Assembly (NCBI GenBank): GCA_963751395.1
Contig: CAVVUC010000002.1
Coordinates: 434,001 to 498,000, forward strand
Direction: 5' to 3'
DNA from: CAVVUC01 sp963751395
GTDB taxonomy: Bacteria > Verrucomicrobiota > Verrucomicrobiia > Chthoniobacterales > Chthoniobacteraceae
DNA: 64,000 nt
The position numbers and the translations under genes were made by a program. Below are positions 56,601 through 63,531 of this stretch, one piece after another. The notes below the pieces were generated by a model. It was not told the DNA's origin, ran no database searches, and was given only the letters and a program-made list of their open reading frames with translations. The number at the start of each line of letters is the position of its first letter. The first letter of the stretch is position 1.

Positions 56601-56955
56601 GCTTACCAAGAGCACCGCCGGCACGGTCACGCTCTCCGGCAGCAACAGCTACACCGGGTTGACGGATGTGCAGAACGGCACGCTGGAATTCGCAGTGAGC
56701 GAAACATTGACCGGCGGACTGACCGTCGGCACCAGCGGCACCGCCGTCCTGACAGCCCACACAGGGACCGTGAAGGTTCTGGACATCACGGGGCTGACCA
56801 TCTCGGGAACGGCCGCGTTTGCTGGAGGCGGCGGCAAGGACCTGGGCGGTCTGGCCGTGGCTCCTGTGCCCGAGCCCGGGACGATTGGATTGCTGGCTGT
56901 CGGTGCGATTGGCGGACTGCTTCTGCGCCGCCGTGGTCGCAAGAGCGGGAAATGA
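47632..56955 (+). CDS. Giant PEP-CTERM protein with autotransporter-type beta-strand repeats
   Basis: A 3107-residue surface protein. The signal peptide spans about residues 20-47 (VLLLLAAVFLLLGQGSNAWAA). The body is made of dozens of autotransporter-associated beta-strand repeats with the pattern LTKSGAGTLTLTGSNTYTG followed by TTINGGTL, predicted to stack as a parallel beta-helix. The C-terminus is a PEP-CTERM sorting signal: VPEPGTIGLL, a hydrophobic helix and RRRGRKSGK. Export is by Sec and anchoring or release by an exosortase, which is not in the window. The frame is intact over 9.3 kb. A block of about 300 bases occurs twice at 55060-55365 and 56354-56660. Role probably adhesion or matrix. 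Confidence 0.93.
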   Translation: MKTKIQSSILAASSRRFPLFAFIPPHSVLLLLAAVFLLLGQGSNAWAANYYWDMNGTTLGSATGSALATGTWNSTNTNWTTNVSGTTATVAWVADSDAFFSAGTDATGSFVIFTGSGVNLSANSLTFEEGTVSIGGASNNNLTLTGSGNITVNSGAFAEIGNGTTMNLSGTAGITKLGAGTLSIKPFDGMTFTGGVRVNAGKLLVDYSSFSSTPINIIPSSNVLSLGGGTLELKQKNNTATTGTFASSTIAAGASSVIATSQGGTNALVVNLQALTRNAGGVVDFTNPTGTLSGSNSIQTSTGVSSTILTDSGVAYATVGGSDWAAKDSTNAWIVGLSSIGGGYTNSTTTVLSGNADVASGIDTTLSSDASITTLRFNQAEARTITLNPGVTLTTGGILVTSTVGNNLSTITSGTLRSAATVANKDLVIINNDPSNFLTIGSVIADATAGATGLTKSGAGTVVLTGSNAYTGGGSVFAGTLVFGNSNAKPATGTVTVANTNAATIGLGVGSSPTYFTATDVDALLSGTMTNVSNPGASIVGIDTSAGDFNYASDTGTNTRGIAKLGANTLTMSGSNTFNQLILVRAGTLKAGSSTAFNNTGPLTLVNASGAAFDLNGFNASFTNVTTGTTGNTITTTGAGSGTDTLTISNFSASMGALFTDGTARKLALNLTGGNTNTPLTNNQNTFSGGLYLGTALRLQPTADSVGTQGNITSSRWGKGTITIGGSAVSGSGAQIYFNAANTTILNDIIVDTNSGNGSRSGSVRVSSTNNVIAGNINANQAAATFSADATASLTLTGRITGTNGLTANISSGSTPWTLTLNNLTGSPSDYQGTTTIGSAPTTLKLGAADQIPNGTGKGNVSVTGTFDLNGYNETINGLSGAGTVNNVVATGSSSNTLTLGDGDATASFTGRILNTSGTLGVTKIGTGTQTLSGSNTYTGPTSINGGILKAANANVLATTGTITVSNAGSTLAVNYGGASDFTEAQVVTLLAKTSFASSATAFGLDTTNASGTYNGVLSMPAGFTKLGSNTLTLTATNTYTGATTISAGTLSISTDNNIVGTASALVFDGGTLQVTGTSLTSLNPGRTTTFNSGKAVGFDIADSTNNFTVSQAINSGTGALSKSGSGVLTLTGSSTFTGNTTINGGKIILANADAIGAAGQKVRINTGGTLEYATNGPANSYILDMGSGNSGTIILNHVNGGVGLSQPMGYSTLGNSTLNLETGANVTTGTANLAFSGIILSAGAAGTLSLNPNTATILVSGSIYSSTNFAKTLGLGGTTAGNEISGEIANVTNTVSVLKSGSSTWTLSGPNTYTGTTTVREGTLTLSGPRTGSSGAITVSDTNGFSAVLNIQDGSFNLGANNFNVGFNATSAATGTVNQSGGTVSFTSGNALLVGQNTVANQGIYNLSGGSITTFASTSRGIMLGVNTGAYGGTFNLSGSGVLNMTAASGGGGDATLQIGRYDPTANGTTNLFNQTGGTANVGYLSIGGAGTTGTGINSTLTLTGGTFSANQFPRLAAGNDNTAVINIGGSADVTLPAFPITRGSNSTVTVYIDGGTLRPKATSPAYMGGLTNAYIKAGGLNLDLSTNDITISQNLLTDGTSTGGGLTKAGSGKLTLAGQSTYTGATTINDGTLAITGSGSINSTSGIAVNNSSLTKLVQNSSVAISVPVAINVGTLTGNGSIGTVTVADSGYNYVSNNDGAAGASLTIGSLTFNGQATVDLYSNSTTAPLITTSLASNAAGTVTINANAAAWLNDTNYDLISYTGTIGGGGLSQFALGTVTGLSSRQSYTFGNSATAITLAISGADLIWTGSQSSAWTTGAVGGAKNWVLSGTAGTPDEFLASDNVVFTGSAVNYTVDITDGNVNPNLTTFTGGSNYLLQSGSGYGISNGSLVKSGAGTLTITNTNSYMGGTTLDGGTINVNNAAALGDSSGALTFSGSGGTIQLGATISSNRNYVMNAAGTLDTNGYDLAHSGVISGTAGLAKTGAGTLTLAGSSTFGGAFTISQGTVIAQNNLAFGGTTNGVTVSPGTTLDLGGSMNSDSLNLGAEVFTVSGTGVGGLGAIVNSGSNQQINAIAKIVLAGPTTFGGTKRWDMRNNSPSLDFGGFTLTKTGSNVIALVGVTGTNAGNIDIQQGTFGVQTSSNLGGSSANAITVRSGATLEMYQAAAAIPWTINLENGSTVYGEAGTGTQNTLSGPVTLSGSTTLNATGVMTISGEVSGVGGSIDKTGGSTLTLSGSNSYDGLTTVTAGVLAVQHPNALGSTAAGTTVISGGQLEVANGVTISGEAVTLNGGGSIFFGALRSGSGNGIWDGQVTLGDSAVRIGALAGTTLTVTGSIVNGGGSSIQISGQSGTGVVILNPTGTNLYSGTTGIVRGILRLGKTDALPTGTVLDVDSASTVSDAATFDLAGFNQTVSALQLSATSNITGLITNSVSGTTSTLTVNQAVNTSFGGVIESGSGTVALVKSGAGNLTLTGSNTYTGLTDIQGGTLSLGRATSTLADTAPVQVSGGTLDVAQSDTVGTVTLLSGTISGANTLTGSSYAVESGVISAKLSGTAVLTKTTGGTVALTGSNSYTGATIISSGTLQIGSGSTTGSLSGSSAITDNAVLVFNRTDTVTQGTNFGTIIGGTGSVIQVGSGSLVLNGSNGFSGGAVVSGIGKIALQNSNGLGSGTLQLNSIRNDTTSSLDLSGSINVANAITIDASTGRNNIYSTSGSNTLSGPITINNNAGFFQLIGNNASDNKLMTVSGNISAATFATNLSFRGTSTGGGLISGTFSAPSTILDFNGATNWTITSTGNNWGATTGILSTGNLILGASNALDSGAKLDHSGAGDLDLNGYNQSIAGLNRSPAVAGAQITNNSATTDSQLTLVGLSADYTYANVIVNGTNGRTVSLVMNSAGRTQILSGSNTYTGLTDVQGGTLSLGRNGGTLADTAPVQVSGGTLDVAQSDTVGAVTLLSGTISGANTLTGSSYAVESGSISAKLAGAGVALTKSTAGTVTLSGSNSYTGLTDVQNGTLEFAVSETLTGGLTVGTSGTAVLTAHTGTVKVLDITGLTISGTAAFAGGGGKDLGGLAVAPVPEPGTIGLLAVGAIGGLLLRRRGRKSGK

Positions 56956-57139
56956 ACTGAGCCAGGACTCGGAAACAATCGGTTCAGGGCCGTGTTGGGG
57001 ATGTTGATGTGCGCGATTGGCAACTGCGCACGGCTTCATCCCCGCGCCTCCCAATTGACGAGGCGGCTGGTTCAGATTACTTGAGAAAAATGCTGATGTA
57101 CTTGAGCGGGTCAAAATCGCGCCGGTGGAGGAAGAGGTG

Positions 57140-59128
57140 ATGGGAAAGGAACCGGCAGGGCAATCGATCCGCCAAAGCGAGGAGCGCTACCGCCTGCTGG
57201 TGGAGCGGGCGCCGGACGCGATTCTGGTCTTCGACCTGGACATGGACCGATGGGTGGACGCGAATCCAAATGCGGAACGGCTGTTCGGTTGCACTCGTGA
57301 CCAGCTTTTGAACTTGGGGCCGTTGAATTTCTTTCCCACTGAACAGCCGGACGGAAGGCCGCTCGCAGAAACCATTCGGGAACATCAGGAGCGGGCTCTG
57401 GCGGGTGAGGAGGTCGTGTTTGAAAGGCTGATTCGCAACGCGGAGGGCAGGGAGATCATTTGTGAGGTGCGGCTTGTCCGTTTGCCGGAGAAGAAACGCA
57501 GGCTGCTTCGCGCGAGCTATGTGGACATCACGGCGCGGAAACGAGCGGAGCTGGAGATCATGCGGTCGCACGAGATGATCCAGAAATCGCTCGCCGAAAA
57601 ACTTCGGAAGCTGTCGCGAGCCGTCGAGCAGAGTCCGGTCATGGTGGTGATCACGGACATCGAGGGCAAAGTTGAATACGTGAATCCGAAGTTCACGGAG
57701 ATCACCGGCTACTCGTTCGACGAGGTGATGGGCAAAAACCCGCGGATTTTGAAGTCGGGAAAGGTTTCGCCGGAAGCCTACAAAGACCTTTGGGCCACCT
57801 TGACAGCCGGGCACGTCTGGCACGGCGAGTTTTTGAACAGGAAAAAGAACGGCGAACTTTATTGGGAACTGGCATCCATCTCGCCCATCACGGATGAACA
57901 TGGCCGGACGACTCATTACGTGGCCGTCAAGGAAGACATCACCGGGCGCAGGCAAACCGAGGAGAATCTTCGACATGCGAATCGCGCGCTTCTGGCGATC
58001 ACGGAATGCAACGAGGCGCTGGTGAAAGCCACGACGGAGTCCGAGTTGTTGAACGCGATCTGCCGGACCATCGCGCAGACAGGTGTGAACCGTCTCGCAT
58101 GGGTGGGATTTGCTCTGGATGACGCGGCGAAGAGCGTTCAGCCCGTCGCGATGGAGGGCGTGGACGTTGAGTATCTCAAGACCGCGCGGATCACATGGAG
58201 CGATGGTCCCCGCGGACAGGGACCCGTTGGCATGGCGATTCGGACAGGCAAGGTTGCGGTCTGCCGCGACACCCAGACGGATCCGTGCTTCGAGCCATGG
58301 AAGGAGGCGGCGCTGCGAAGCGGCTATCTGAGCGTGATCAGCCTGCCGCTCAACTGGGAGAGGAAATGTCTCGGAGCGATGTCGATTTATGCCTCGGAGA
58401 CGGATGCGTTCACGGCGGAGGAGGTCGAGTTGTTGAAGCGCTTCGCCAGCAATCTGACTTTCGGCATTGTGACGCTGCGCACCCGCGCCGAGCGCGAACG
58501 CCTTCAAAAGGAACTCATCGAGATCGCGGAGGACGAGCGGCGCAGAATCGGCAACGACCTTCACGATGGAGTCTGCCAGCAGCTCTGCGCGATCCAGTTG
58601 TTCTCCGGCCTGATGGCAGACAGCCTGCCGCCCGAGTCCAAGGCACTCGAAAATTTCGACCAACTCGAAAAGCACATCGAACAGGCCGTCATCGAGACAC
58701 GCCTCCTTGCGCGCGGGCTCTCCCCGGTCGCGGTCGATGCCGCCGGCCTCATGGGAGGGCTTCTGGAATTGACCGAGAACACGAAAAAGCTGTGTGTCGT
58801 CGCGTGCGAGTTCCAGTGCCCCGAGTTGGTGCTGGTGTCCGACAAAGCAGTCGCGACGCATCTTTACCGGATCGCCCAGGAGGCCATTCAAAACGCGATC
58901 AAGCACGGCCGCGCGAAACAGATCGTGGTGGCCTTGAAAAAGACGGGCGCAGAGCTGCTGCTTGAGATTGTTGATGATGGAACCGGTATTTCGAAGGATT
59001 CCACCGAGAAAGGCGGAATGGGTTTCCGAACCATGACTTACCGCGCGGATCTCATCGGCGGCAACCTGGAGATCTCACCGGCTGCGGGCTGCGGCACCCG
59101 TGTTGCATGCACGTGCAGGATGGATTAG
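57140..59128 (+). CDS. PAS-PAS-GAF sensor histidine kinase (NarX/DegS-type)
   Basis: A 662-residue kinase without membrane segments. Start at ATG 57140, which follows GGAGGAAGAGG at good distance; a GTG at 57125 is in frame. PAS 1 covers about residues 10-125 (RYRLLVERAPDAILVFD), PAS 2 about 155-285 (MVVITDIEGKVEYVNPKF, MGKNPRILKSG), GAF about 300-455. The phosphorylated His475 lies in RRRIGNDLHDGVCQQL, the HisKA_3 signature, and the ATPase ends with LLEIVDDGTGI and GGMGFRTM. Partners of this type are LuxR/FixJ-type regulators; none is adjacent. It probably senses a cytoplasmic signal. Confidence 0.93.
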   Translation: MGKEPAGQSIRQSEERYRLLVERAPDAILVFDLDMDRWVDANPNAERLFGCTRDQLLNLGPLNFFPTEQPDGRPLAETIREHQERALAGEEVVFERLIRNAEGREIICEVRLVRLPEKKRRLLRASYVDITARKRAELEIMRSHEMIQKSLAEKLRKLSRAVEQSPVMVVITDIEGKVEYVNPKFTEITGYSFDEVMGKNPRILKSGKVSPEAYKDLWATLTAGHVWHGEFLNRKKNGELYWELASISPITDEHGRTTHYVAVKEDITGRRQTEENLRHANRALLAITECNEALVKATTESELLNAICRTIAQTGVNRLAWVGFALDDAAKSVQPVAMEGVDVEYLKTARITWSDGPRGQGPVGMAIRTGKVAVCRDTQTDPCFEPWKEAALRSGYLSVISLPLNWERKCLGAMSIYASETDAFTAEEVELLKRFASNLTFGIVTLRTRAERERLQKELIEIAEDERRRIGNDLHDGVCQQLCAIQLFSGLMADSLPPESKALENFDQLEKHIEQAVIETRLLARGLSPVAVDAAGLMGGLLELTENTKKLCVVACEFQCPELVLVSDKAVATHLYRIAQEAIQNAIKHGRAKQIVVALKKTGAELLLEIVDDGTGISKDSTEKGGMGFRTMTYRADLIGGNLEISPAAGCGTRVACTCRMD

Positions 59129-59147
59129 CCGGCGCGCTTCCAGTGGC

Positions 59148-59261
59148 TCAGTAATGCAGCCCGCCATGGCCGGAAACAAACAGCCAGACGACGAAGGCGA
59201 TCGTCGCGACCAGAAGCAGGAAGAAAAATCGCAGGGTCCAATTACCTTGATGAGGCCTCAT
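59148..59261 (-). CDS. Putative 37-residue membrane peptide
   Basis: On the minus strand a frame from ATG 59261 reads MRPHQGNWTLRFFFLLLVATI then a hydrophobic stretch VVWLFVSGHGGLHY to a stop at 59148. It is a single transmembrane segment with a charged N-terminus and His-rich tail, the composition expected of a real small membrane protein. It converges on the kinase gene. No upstream promoter or ribosome-binding site is obvious, so it remains a candidate. Confidence 0.4.
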   Translation of the reverse strand: MRPHQGNWTLRFFFLLLVATIAFVVWLFVSGHGGLHY

Positions 59262-59592
59262 TCAGCCATCGTCGGTGAAGAACCGGCAAATGGCAACGGA
59301 TCAAACAGGCGTTTTTTCGGCGGGATGCGATGGAATGAAATCAACACCGCATCATTCAGCGTCGGGGGTTGGCTCATGGCGAGCCGATCCATTATTGGAA
59401 GAGCGGCCTGTGACTGCCGGGAACCTACGGATCTTCTCCTCCGAAAATTATGACGACCGGCTGCCTGCTCACAAAGAAGCAATCGCCGCCAATCCCGGCT
59501 CCACCATCGACCTCCTCCGCGATCAGCCACGAACTCAAAACCAAAAGCCTTAGAGCGTGCCATGCACTTTGACGTGGCGGGAGACGATGGTT
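59262..59592. other. Intergenic stretch without a recognisable gene
   Basis: Only short, low-quality frames occur here, none with family resemblance or a good ribosome-binding site. It leads into the structured repeat at 59593. Confidence 0.5.
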
Positions 59593-59853
59593 GTCCCGGA
59601 GGGACACTGGAAATTAGCCGGTGGTGCAGCGAGGAACGAGCGCAACCACCGGGTTCCGAGAAAAAAGCGGGTCGCGCCCCCGCGGGGCGCTGGAACCTGC
59701 GGGTGCCAGTTTCCACCGCCCCATCCGGGGCGGAATCCTTTGTGGATGTGGGTTCCGGTGGTTTCGCTACGCTTTGCCACCGAGGAGGCGGAGGGGAATA
59801 GTGGAAGTTGGTGGATGGGCGAGCAGGCTAATTTCCACGACGCCTCCGGCGTC
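59593..59853 (+). repeat. Structured dispersed repeat, copy 2
   Basis: Second copy of the element at 22357. It has the same opening hairpin GTCCCGGAGGGAC, the same GGAAATTAGC / GCTAATTTCC pair, and a closing hairpin GACGCCTCCGGCGTC whose stem differs from copy 1 (GGCCCTCCGGGCC) but still pairs. The GGTGGT...ACCACC hairpin also keeps its stem while the loop changes. Conservation of pairing despite base changes argues for selection on structure or a palindromic mobile element. Confidence 0.75.
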
Positions 59854-59907
59854 AAAAGTGCATGACACGCTCTAGCCCTCCAGGCTCTTTCATTGATTTG
59901 GATTGTG

Positions 59908-61128
59908 ATGCCGCGAGAGGAGTGGGTAGAGTTTTCTGATTGGGCAAAAACAACGCCTGACGCGAATCAAATGACTCGTCCCGATTCATCATTTCACAGT
60001 GACAGTGAGCCGCCGGCAGATCGACCTCTGGAAACCTCGGTTGAGTCCTCGCTGTTGCTCTCCGCCATCCTGGCGTGGCTGGGCGTTTCGATCTGCCTCC
60101 TCCTCCTGCAGGGCCACGACCTGGGCGGTTCGATATTCTGCGGGGTTCGTGCTGGATGCGAAGCGATCCTGGCCAGCCGTTACGCTGTGCTGGCAGGCAT
60201 CCCTCTGCCCTGGCTTGGGCTTGCATTTTATGTAACCGTTCTAATTCTGTTGCTGGCGACCTACGGGATAGCAATGGGAACTTTATCCATGCTGCTTTTG
60301 GAAGCGGTCAAGTGGTTGACGATTGCTGGGGTAAGCTTTTCCGCGAGCCTCATGCTCATCCAGTTTGTAATCCTGCGTGGATTCTGTCCGCTGTGTACTT
60401 CTTCTGCGATCATTGCGGTTGGACTGTTGTTTCTGGGAAATAGATGCCGTCGCCTCGCCGATGAAGGAAAGTTCCGGGGCTCTCGATGGGGCGCGATTGC
60501 GCTTGGCGGCTTCGCTCTCATCTCCGGAGCGCTTATAGCGGTTGGCAGCAGCGCCTACCGGGGCCGGCTTCAGGAGGTCATGGCGCGACCGGTCGCTATC
60601 GATCTTTCGACTGCGCGGATGAGTGGACCGCAGAATGCAAAGGTGCAGATCGTCGTCTTCTCGGACTTTGAGTGCCCGCTATGTGCCAAGGCAGCTCCTT
60701 TGCTGAAAAGGATTCGTGAAGAGTTTCCTAACGATGTAATGGTTGCCTACCGATACTTCCCGATTGAGGGGCATGCGCGCGCCATTCCTGCCGCGATCGC
60801 TGCGGAGTGTGCCGCGGAACAAGGTGTCTTCTGGGACTATCACGACCAGCTTTTTGCTGAACCCACCGATTTAAGCGATGCCAGATTCCTTTCTATTGCT
60901 CAGTCATTGAAGCTGGATCGCGAGCGTTTCCTTAAATGCCTCGGTTCTGAGAAGGCGAGGAAAGTGGTGCAAGCCAGTTACAAAGATGCCGTGCAAATGG
61001 GTTTGCCGGGCGTCCCGCTAATTTTTCTAAACGGAAGAATGATAGATGGGGCGCTAGATTACAAGAGGCTGGTAAAGGAGATTAATCAACATCTGCATCC
61101 CGATGAGAAACCGATCCCATCTCCTTAG
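59908..61128 (+). CDS. VKOR / DsbA-like thioredoxin fusion
   Basis: About 406 residues (start uncertain: ATG 59908 or 59971). A VKOR domain with four to five membrane segments spans about residues 45-185, with loop Cys78 and Cys84 (FCGVRAGCEAIL) and the active-site pair Cys160-x2-Cys163 (GFCPLCTSS). A periplasmic thioredoxin-fold domain follows, with Cys256-x2-Cys259 (FECPLCAKA) and the cis-Pro in GLPGVPLIFLNG. The fusion makes disulfide bonds in exported proteins: the thioredoxin part oxidises substrates and VKOR passes electrons to quinone. This suits a bacterium that exports many enzymes. Confidence 0.93.
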   Translation: MPREEWVEFSDWAKTTPDANQMTRPDSSFHSDSEPPADRPLETSVESSLLLSAILAWLGVSICLLLLQGHDLGGSIFCGVRAGCEAILASRYAVLAGIPLPWLGLAFYVTVLILLLATYGIAMGTLSMLLLEAVKWLTIAGVSFSASLMLIQFVILRGFCPLCTSSAIIAVGLLFLGNRCRRLADEGKFRGSRWGAIALGGFALISGALIAVGSSAYRGRLQEVMARPVAIDLSTARMSGPQNAKVQIVVFSDFECPLCAKAAPLLKRIREEFPNDVMVAYRYFPIEGHARAIPAAIAAECAAEQGVFWDYHDQLFAEPTDLSDARFLSIAQSLKLDRERFLKCLGSEKARKVVQASYKDAVQMGLPGVPLIFLNGRMIDGALDYKRLVKEINQHLHPDEKPIPSP

Positions 61129-61158
61129 AGATCAACTCCGTCATCTGTACCGCCTCCC

Positions 61159-63531
61159 ATGAGCAATATGAAAACCTGCAAAGAAGTATGTGTCCCTATT
61201 GTCAGCACGCTAATCCTCATGACTGCGTTTTGTAACGCCAACGGCGAGCAAGCTCCGTTGAAGGCGGAGCCATTCAAAGTGAACCAGGTCCGGTTGCTCG
61301 ATGGTCCATTCAAGGACGCAATGGAACGCGATCAGAAATACCTGCTCTCCCTGGACCCGGATCGTCTGCTTCACAGCTTTCGGATGACTGCCGGCCTGAC
61401 ATCCACGGCCAGGCCCTTGGGCGGATGGGAAAAGCCTGACTGCGAGCTTCGAGGACATACTCTTGGGCACTATCTTACCGCTTGTGCCTTGATGTATGGC
61501 AGCACGGGTGACAAAGCGTTATTGGACAAGGCCGATTACCTGGTGGCGGAGCTAGCGAAGTGCCAGGAGGCGCTTCCGTCGCAAGGATATAACAAGGGCT
61601 TTCTCTCTGCTTACCCGGAGTCATTCTTCGACCGCGTTGACAAATGCGAGAGGGTTTGGGCGCCTTACTACACGCTCCACAAGATCATGGCCGGTCTGCT
61701 TGATGCCCATCTTTACCTGGGCAACAGACAGGCGATTGCTGTCCTGGAGAACATGGCGGGCTGGCTCAAGTTTCGTGTCGATCGGCTTACACCCGAACAG
61801 ATGCAGCGCACTCTTCAGAATGAACACGGCGGGATGAATGAAGTCCTTGCGAACCTTTACGAAATTACCGGAAATCCAGACCATCTAAGTCTTGCGCGAT
61901 CGTTTAATCACGAAGCGATCTTCAAGCCGCTTTCTCTTGGCGAAGACAAGCTGGACGGGCTCCATGCCAATACCCAGATTCCCAAGATCATCGGTGCGGC
62001 TCGCGAGCATGAGTTGACAGGAGAGCCCAGCTATAAAGTCATAGCCAGCACTTTTTGGGAGCGGGTGGCTTTGTATCGTTCCTATGTCATAGGCGGTCAT
62101 AGCGACCATGAGTGCTTTTTCCCGATCGACCAGTTCTCAAGACATCTTGGCACGGATACATGCGAAACATGCAACACTTACAACATGCTCAAACTTACCC
62201 GCCACTTGTTCGAGTGGGAACCGATGGCGGAGAAAATGGATTTCTACGAGCGGGCCCTCTACAACCATATTCTGGCATCGCAAGATCCAGAGCAGGGGAT
62301 GTTTGTCTATTTGATGTCGCTGAAACCGGGGCATTTCAAGACCTACTCCACTCCCGAGGATTCCTTCTGGTGTTGCGTCGGAACGGGGATGGAGAACCAT
62401 GCCAAGTACGGCGACACGATCTATTTTCACAAGGACGACTCTCTCTACGTCAACCTGTTCATTGCCTCTGAACTCACATGGAAGGAAAAGGGGCTTGTTA
62501 TCAGGCAGGAGACCAGCTTTCCGCAATCCGACAAGACACAGCTAATGTTCAAATGCGAAAGGCCGACCGAGCTGTCGTTGAAGATTCGCTACCCCGCATG
62601 GGCCAAGTCCGGTATGACCATCTCTGTCAACAAGAAGCCGCAAAAGATCCAAGCCATGCCAGGCTCTTATGTTGTCCTCAAACGTGAATGGGCTGACAAT
62701 GATCAGGTTGAGATTCATTTGCCGATGTCCTTGCATTTGGAGGCCCTGCCAGGGAACCCGGATACGGTAGCCATTCTTTATGGTCCTCTGGTTCTGGCTG
62801 GAGAACTGGGCACATCAGATATGCCAAGCCCCTATGCCAAAGGTCAGACAGATCTGAACAAAGTTGCTTCTCCGGAAGTGCCCGTGTTTGTGTGTGGAAT
62901 CAGCGAGTTAATAAGCCACATCCAGCCTCTCGGTTCCAAGCCGTTGGCCTTTCAAACCAAAGGCATTGGCAAACCCCGCGATGTATCGTTGATCCCGTTC
63001 TATCAATTGCACCATCAGCGCTACAGCGTTTACTGGCAGGTTTATTCAACCGAGGAATGGAAGAAGGTTGAGAGTGAACGCGCGGCAATGGAGGCGCGGC
63101 GCAAAGCCCTGGAAGCGCGGATTGTGGATGACGTTAAACCCGGGGAGCAACAGTCCGAAACCGATCACAATCTCAAGGGACAAGGCACCCGGTCAGGCGA
63201 TTTTCGCAATCTCAAATGGCGCGACGCCAACAACGGTGGCTGGTTCAGTTATGAGTTAAAGGTTCTGCCTGAAGTTCCGATGATCCTTCAATGCACTTAC
63301 TGGGGCTCCGAAGAAGGCGGGCGAGAGTTCGATGTTCTGATCGATGACACAAAGATAGCCACTCAAACACTGGGTAATAACAAGCCCAACGAGTTCTTTG
63401 CCGTCGAGCATCCCATCCCCGCAGAACTGTCCAGAGGCAAGGAAAAGGTTGTGGTGAAATTCAAGGCCCACGATGGCAGGACGGCGGGTGGCGTTTTCGG
63501 CTGTGTCATGCTGAAAGCAGATCAGCACTGA
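61159..63531 (+). CDS. GH127 beta-L-arabinofuranosidase-like protein (DUF1680)
   Basis: A 790-residue secreted enzyme with an N-terminal signal peptide (ILMTAFCNANGEQAP). The GH127 catalytic domain has ELRGHTLGHYL, NEHGGMNEVLANLYEITG (core NEHGGMNEVL), CETCNTYNML with Cys335, Glu336 and Cys338, and SFWCCVGTGMENH with Cys405 and Cys406. In characterised GH127 enzymes such a Glu and three Cys bind zinc and a Cys is the nucleophile; all are present. A C-terminal beta-sandwich ends the protein. It should release L-arabinofuranose or a related sugar from plant or algal glycans. Confidence 0.93.
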   Translation: MSNMKTCKEVCVPIVSTLILMTAFCNANGEQAPLKAEPFKVNQVRLLDGPFKDAMERDQKYLLSLDPDRLLHSFRMTAGLTSTARPLGGWEKPDCELRGHTLGHYLTACALMYGSTGDKALLDKADYLVAELAKCQEALPSQGYNKGFLSAYPESFFDRVDKCERVWAPYYTLHKIMAGLLDAHLYLGNRQAIAVLENMAGWLKFRVDRLTPEQMQRTLQNEHGGMNEVLANLYEITGNPDHLSLARSFNHEAIFKPLSLGEDKLDGLHANTQIPKIIGAAREHELTGEPSYKVIASTFWERVALYRSYVIGGHSDHECFFPIDQFSRHLGTDTCETCNTYNMLKLTRHLFEWEPMAEKMDFYERALYNHILASQDPEQGMFVYLMSLKPGHFKTYSTPEDSFWCCVGTGMENHAKYGDTIYFHKDDSLYVNLFIASELTWKEKGLVIRQETSFPQSDKTQLMFKCERPTELSLKIRYPAWAKSGMTISVNKKPQKIQAMPGSYVVLKREWADNDQVEIHLPMSLHLEALPGNPDTVAILYGPLVLAGELGTSDMPSPYAKGQTDLNKVASPEVPVFVCGISELISHIQPLGSKPLAFQTKGIGKPRDVSLIPFYQLHHQRYSVYWQVYSTEEWKKVESERAAMEARRKALEARIVDDVKPGEQQSETDHNLKGQGTRSGDFRNLKWRDANNGGWFSYELKVLPEVPMILQCTYWGSEEGGREFDVLIDDTKIATQTLGNNKPNEFFAVEHPIPAELSRGKEKVVVKFKAHDGRTAGGVFGCVMLKADQH

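Noticed and set aside
47900..56700. CRISPR array or tandem repeat locus
   Set aside because: The repeats are imperfect, coding, in one frame and lack uniform spacers; they are beta-strand repeats of one protein.
56980..57060. Rho-independent terminator after the giant gene
   Set aside because: A GTGCGC/GCGCAC hairpin is present near 57010 but no T-run follows; evidence too weak to list as a terminator.
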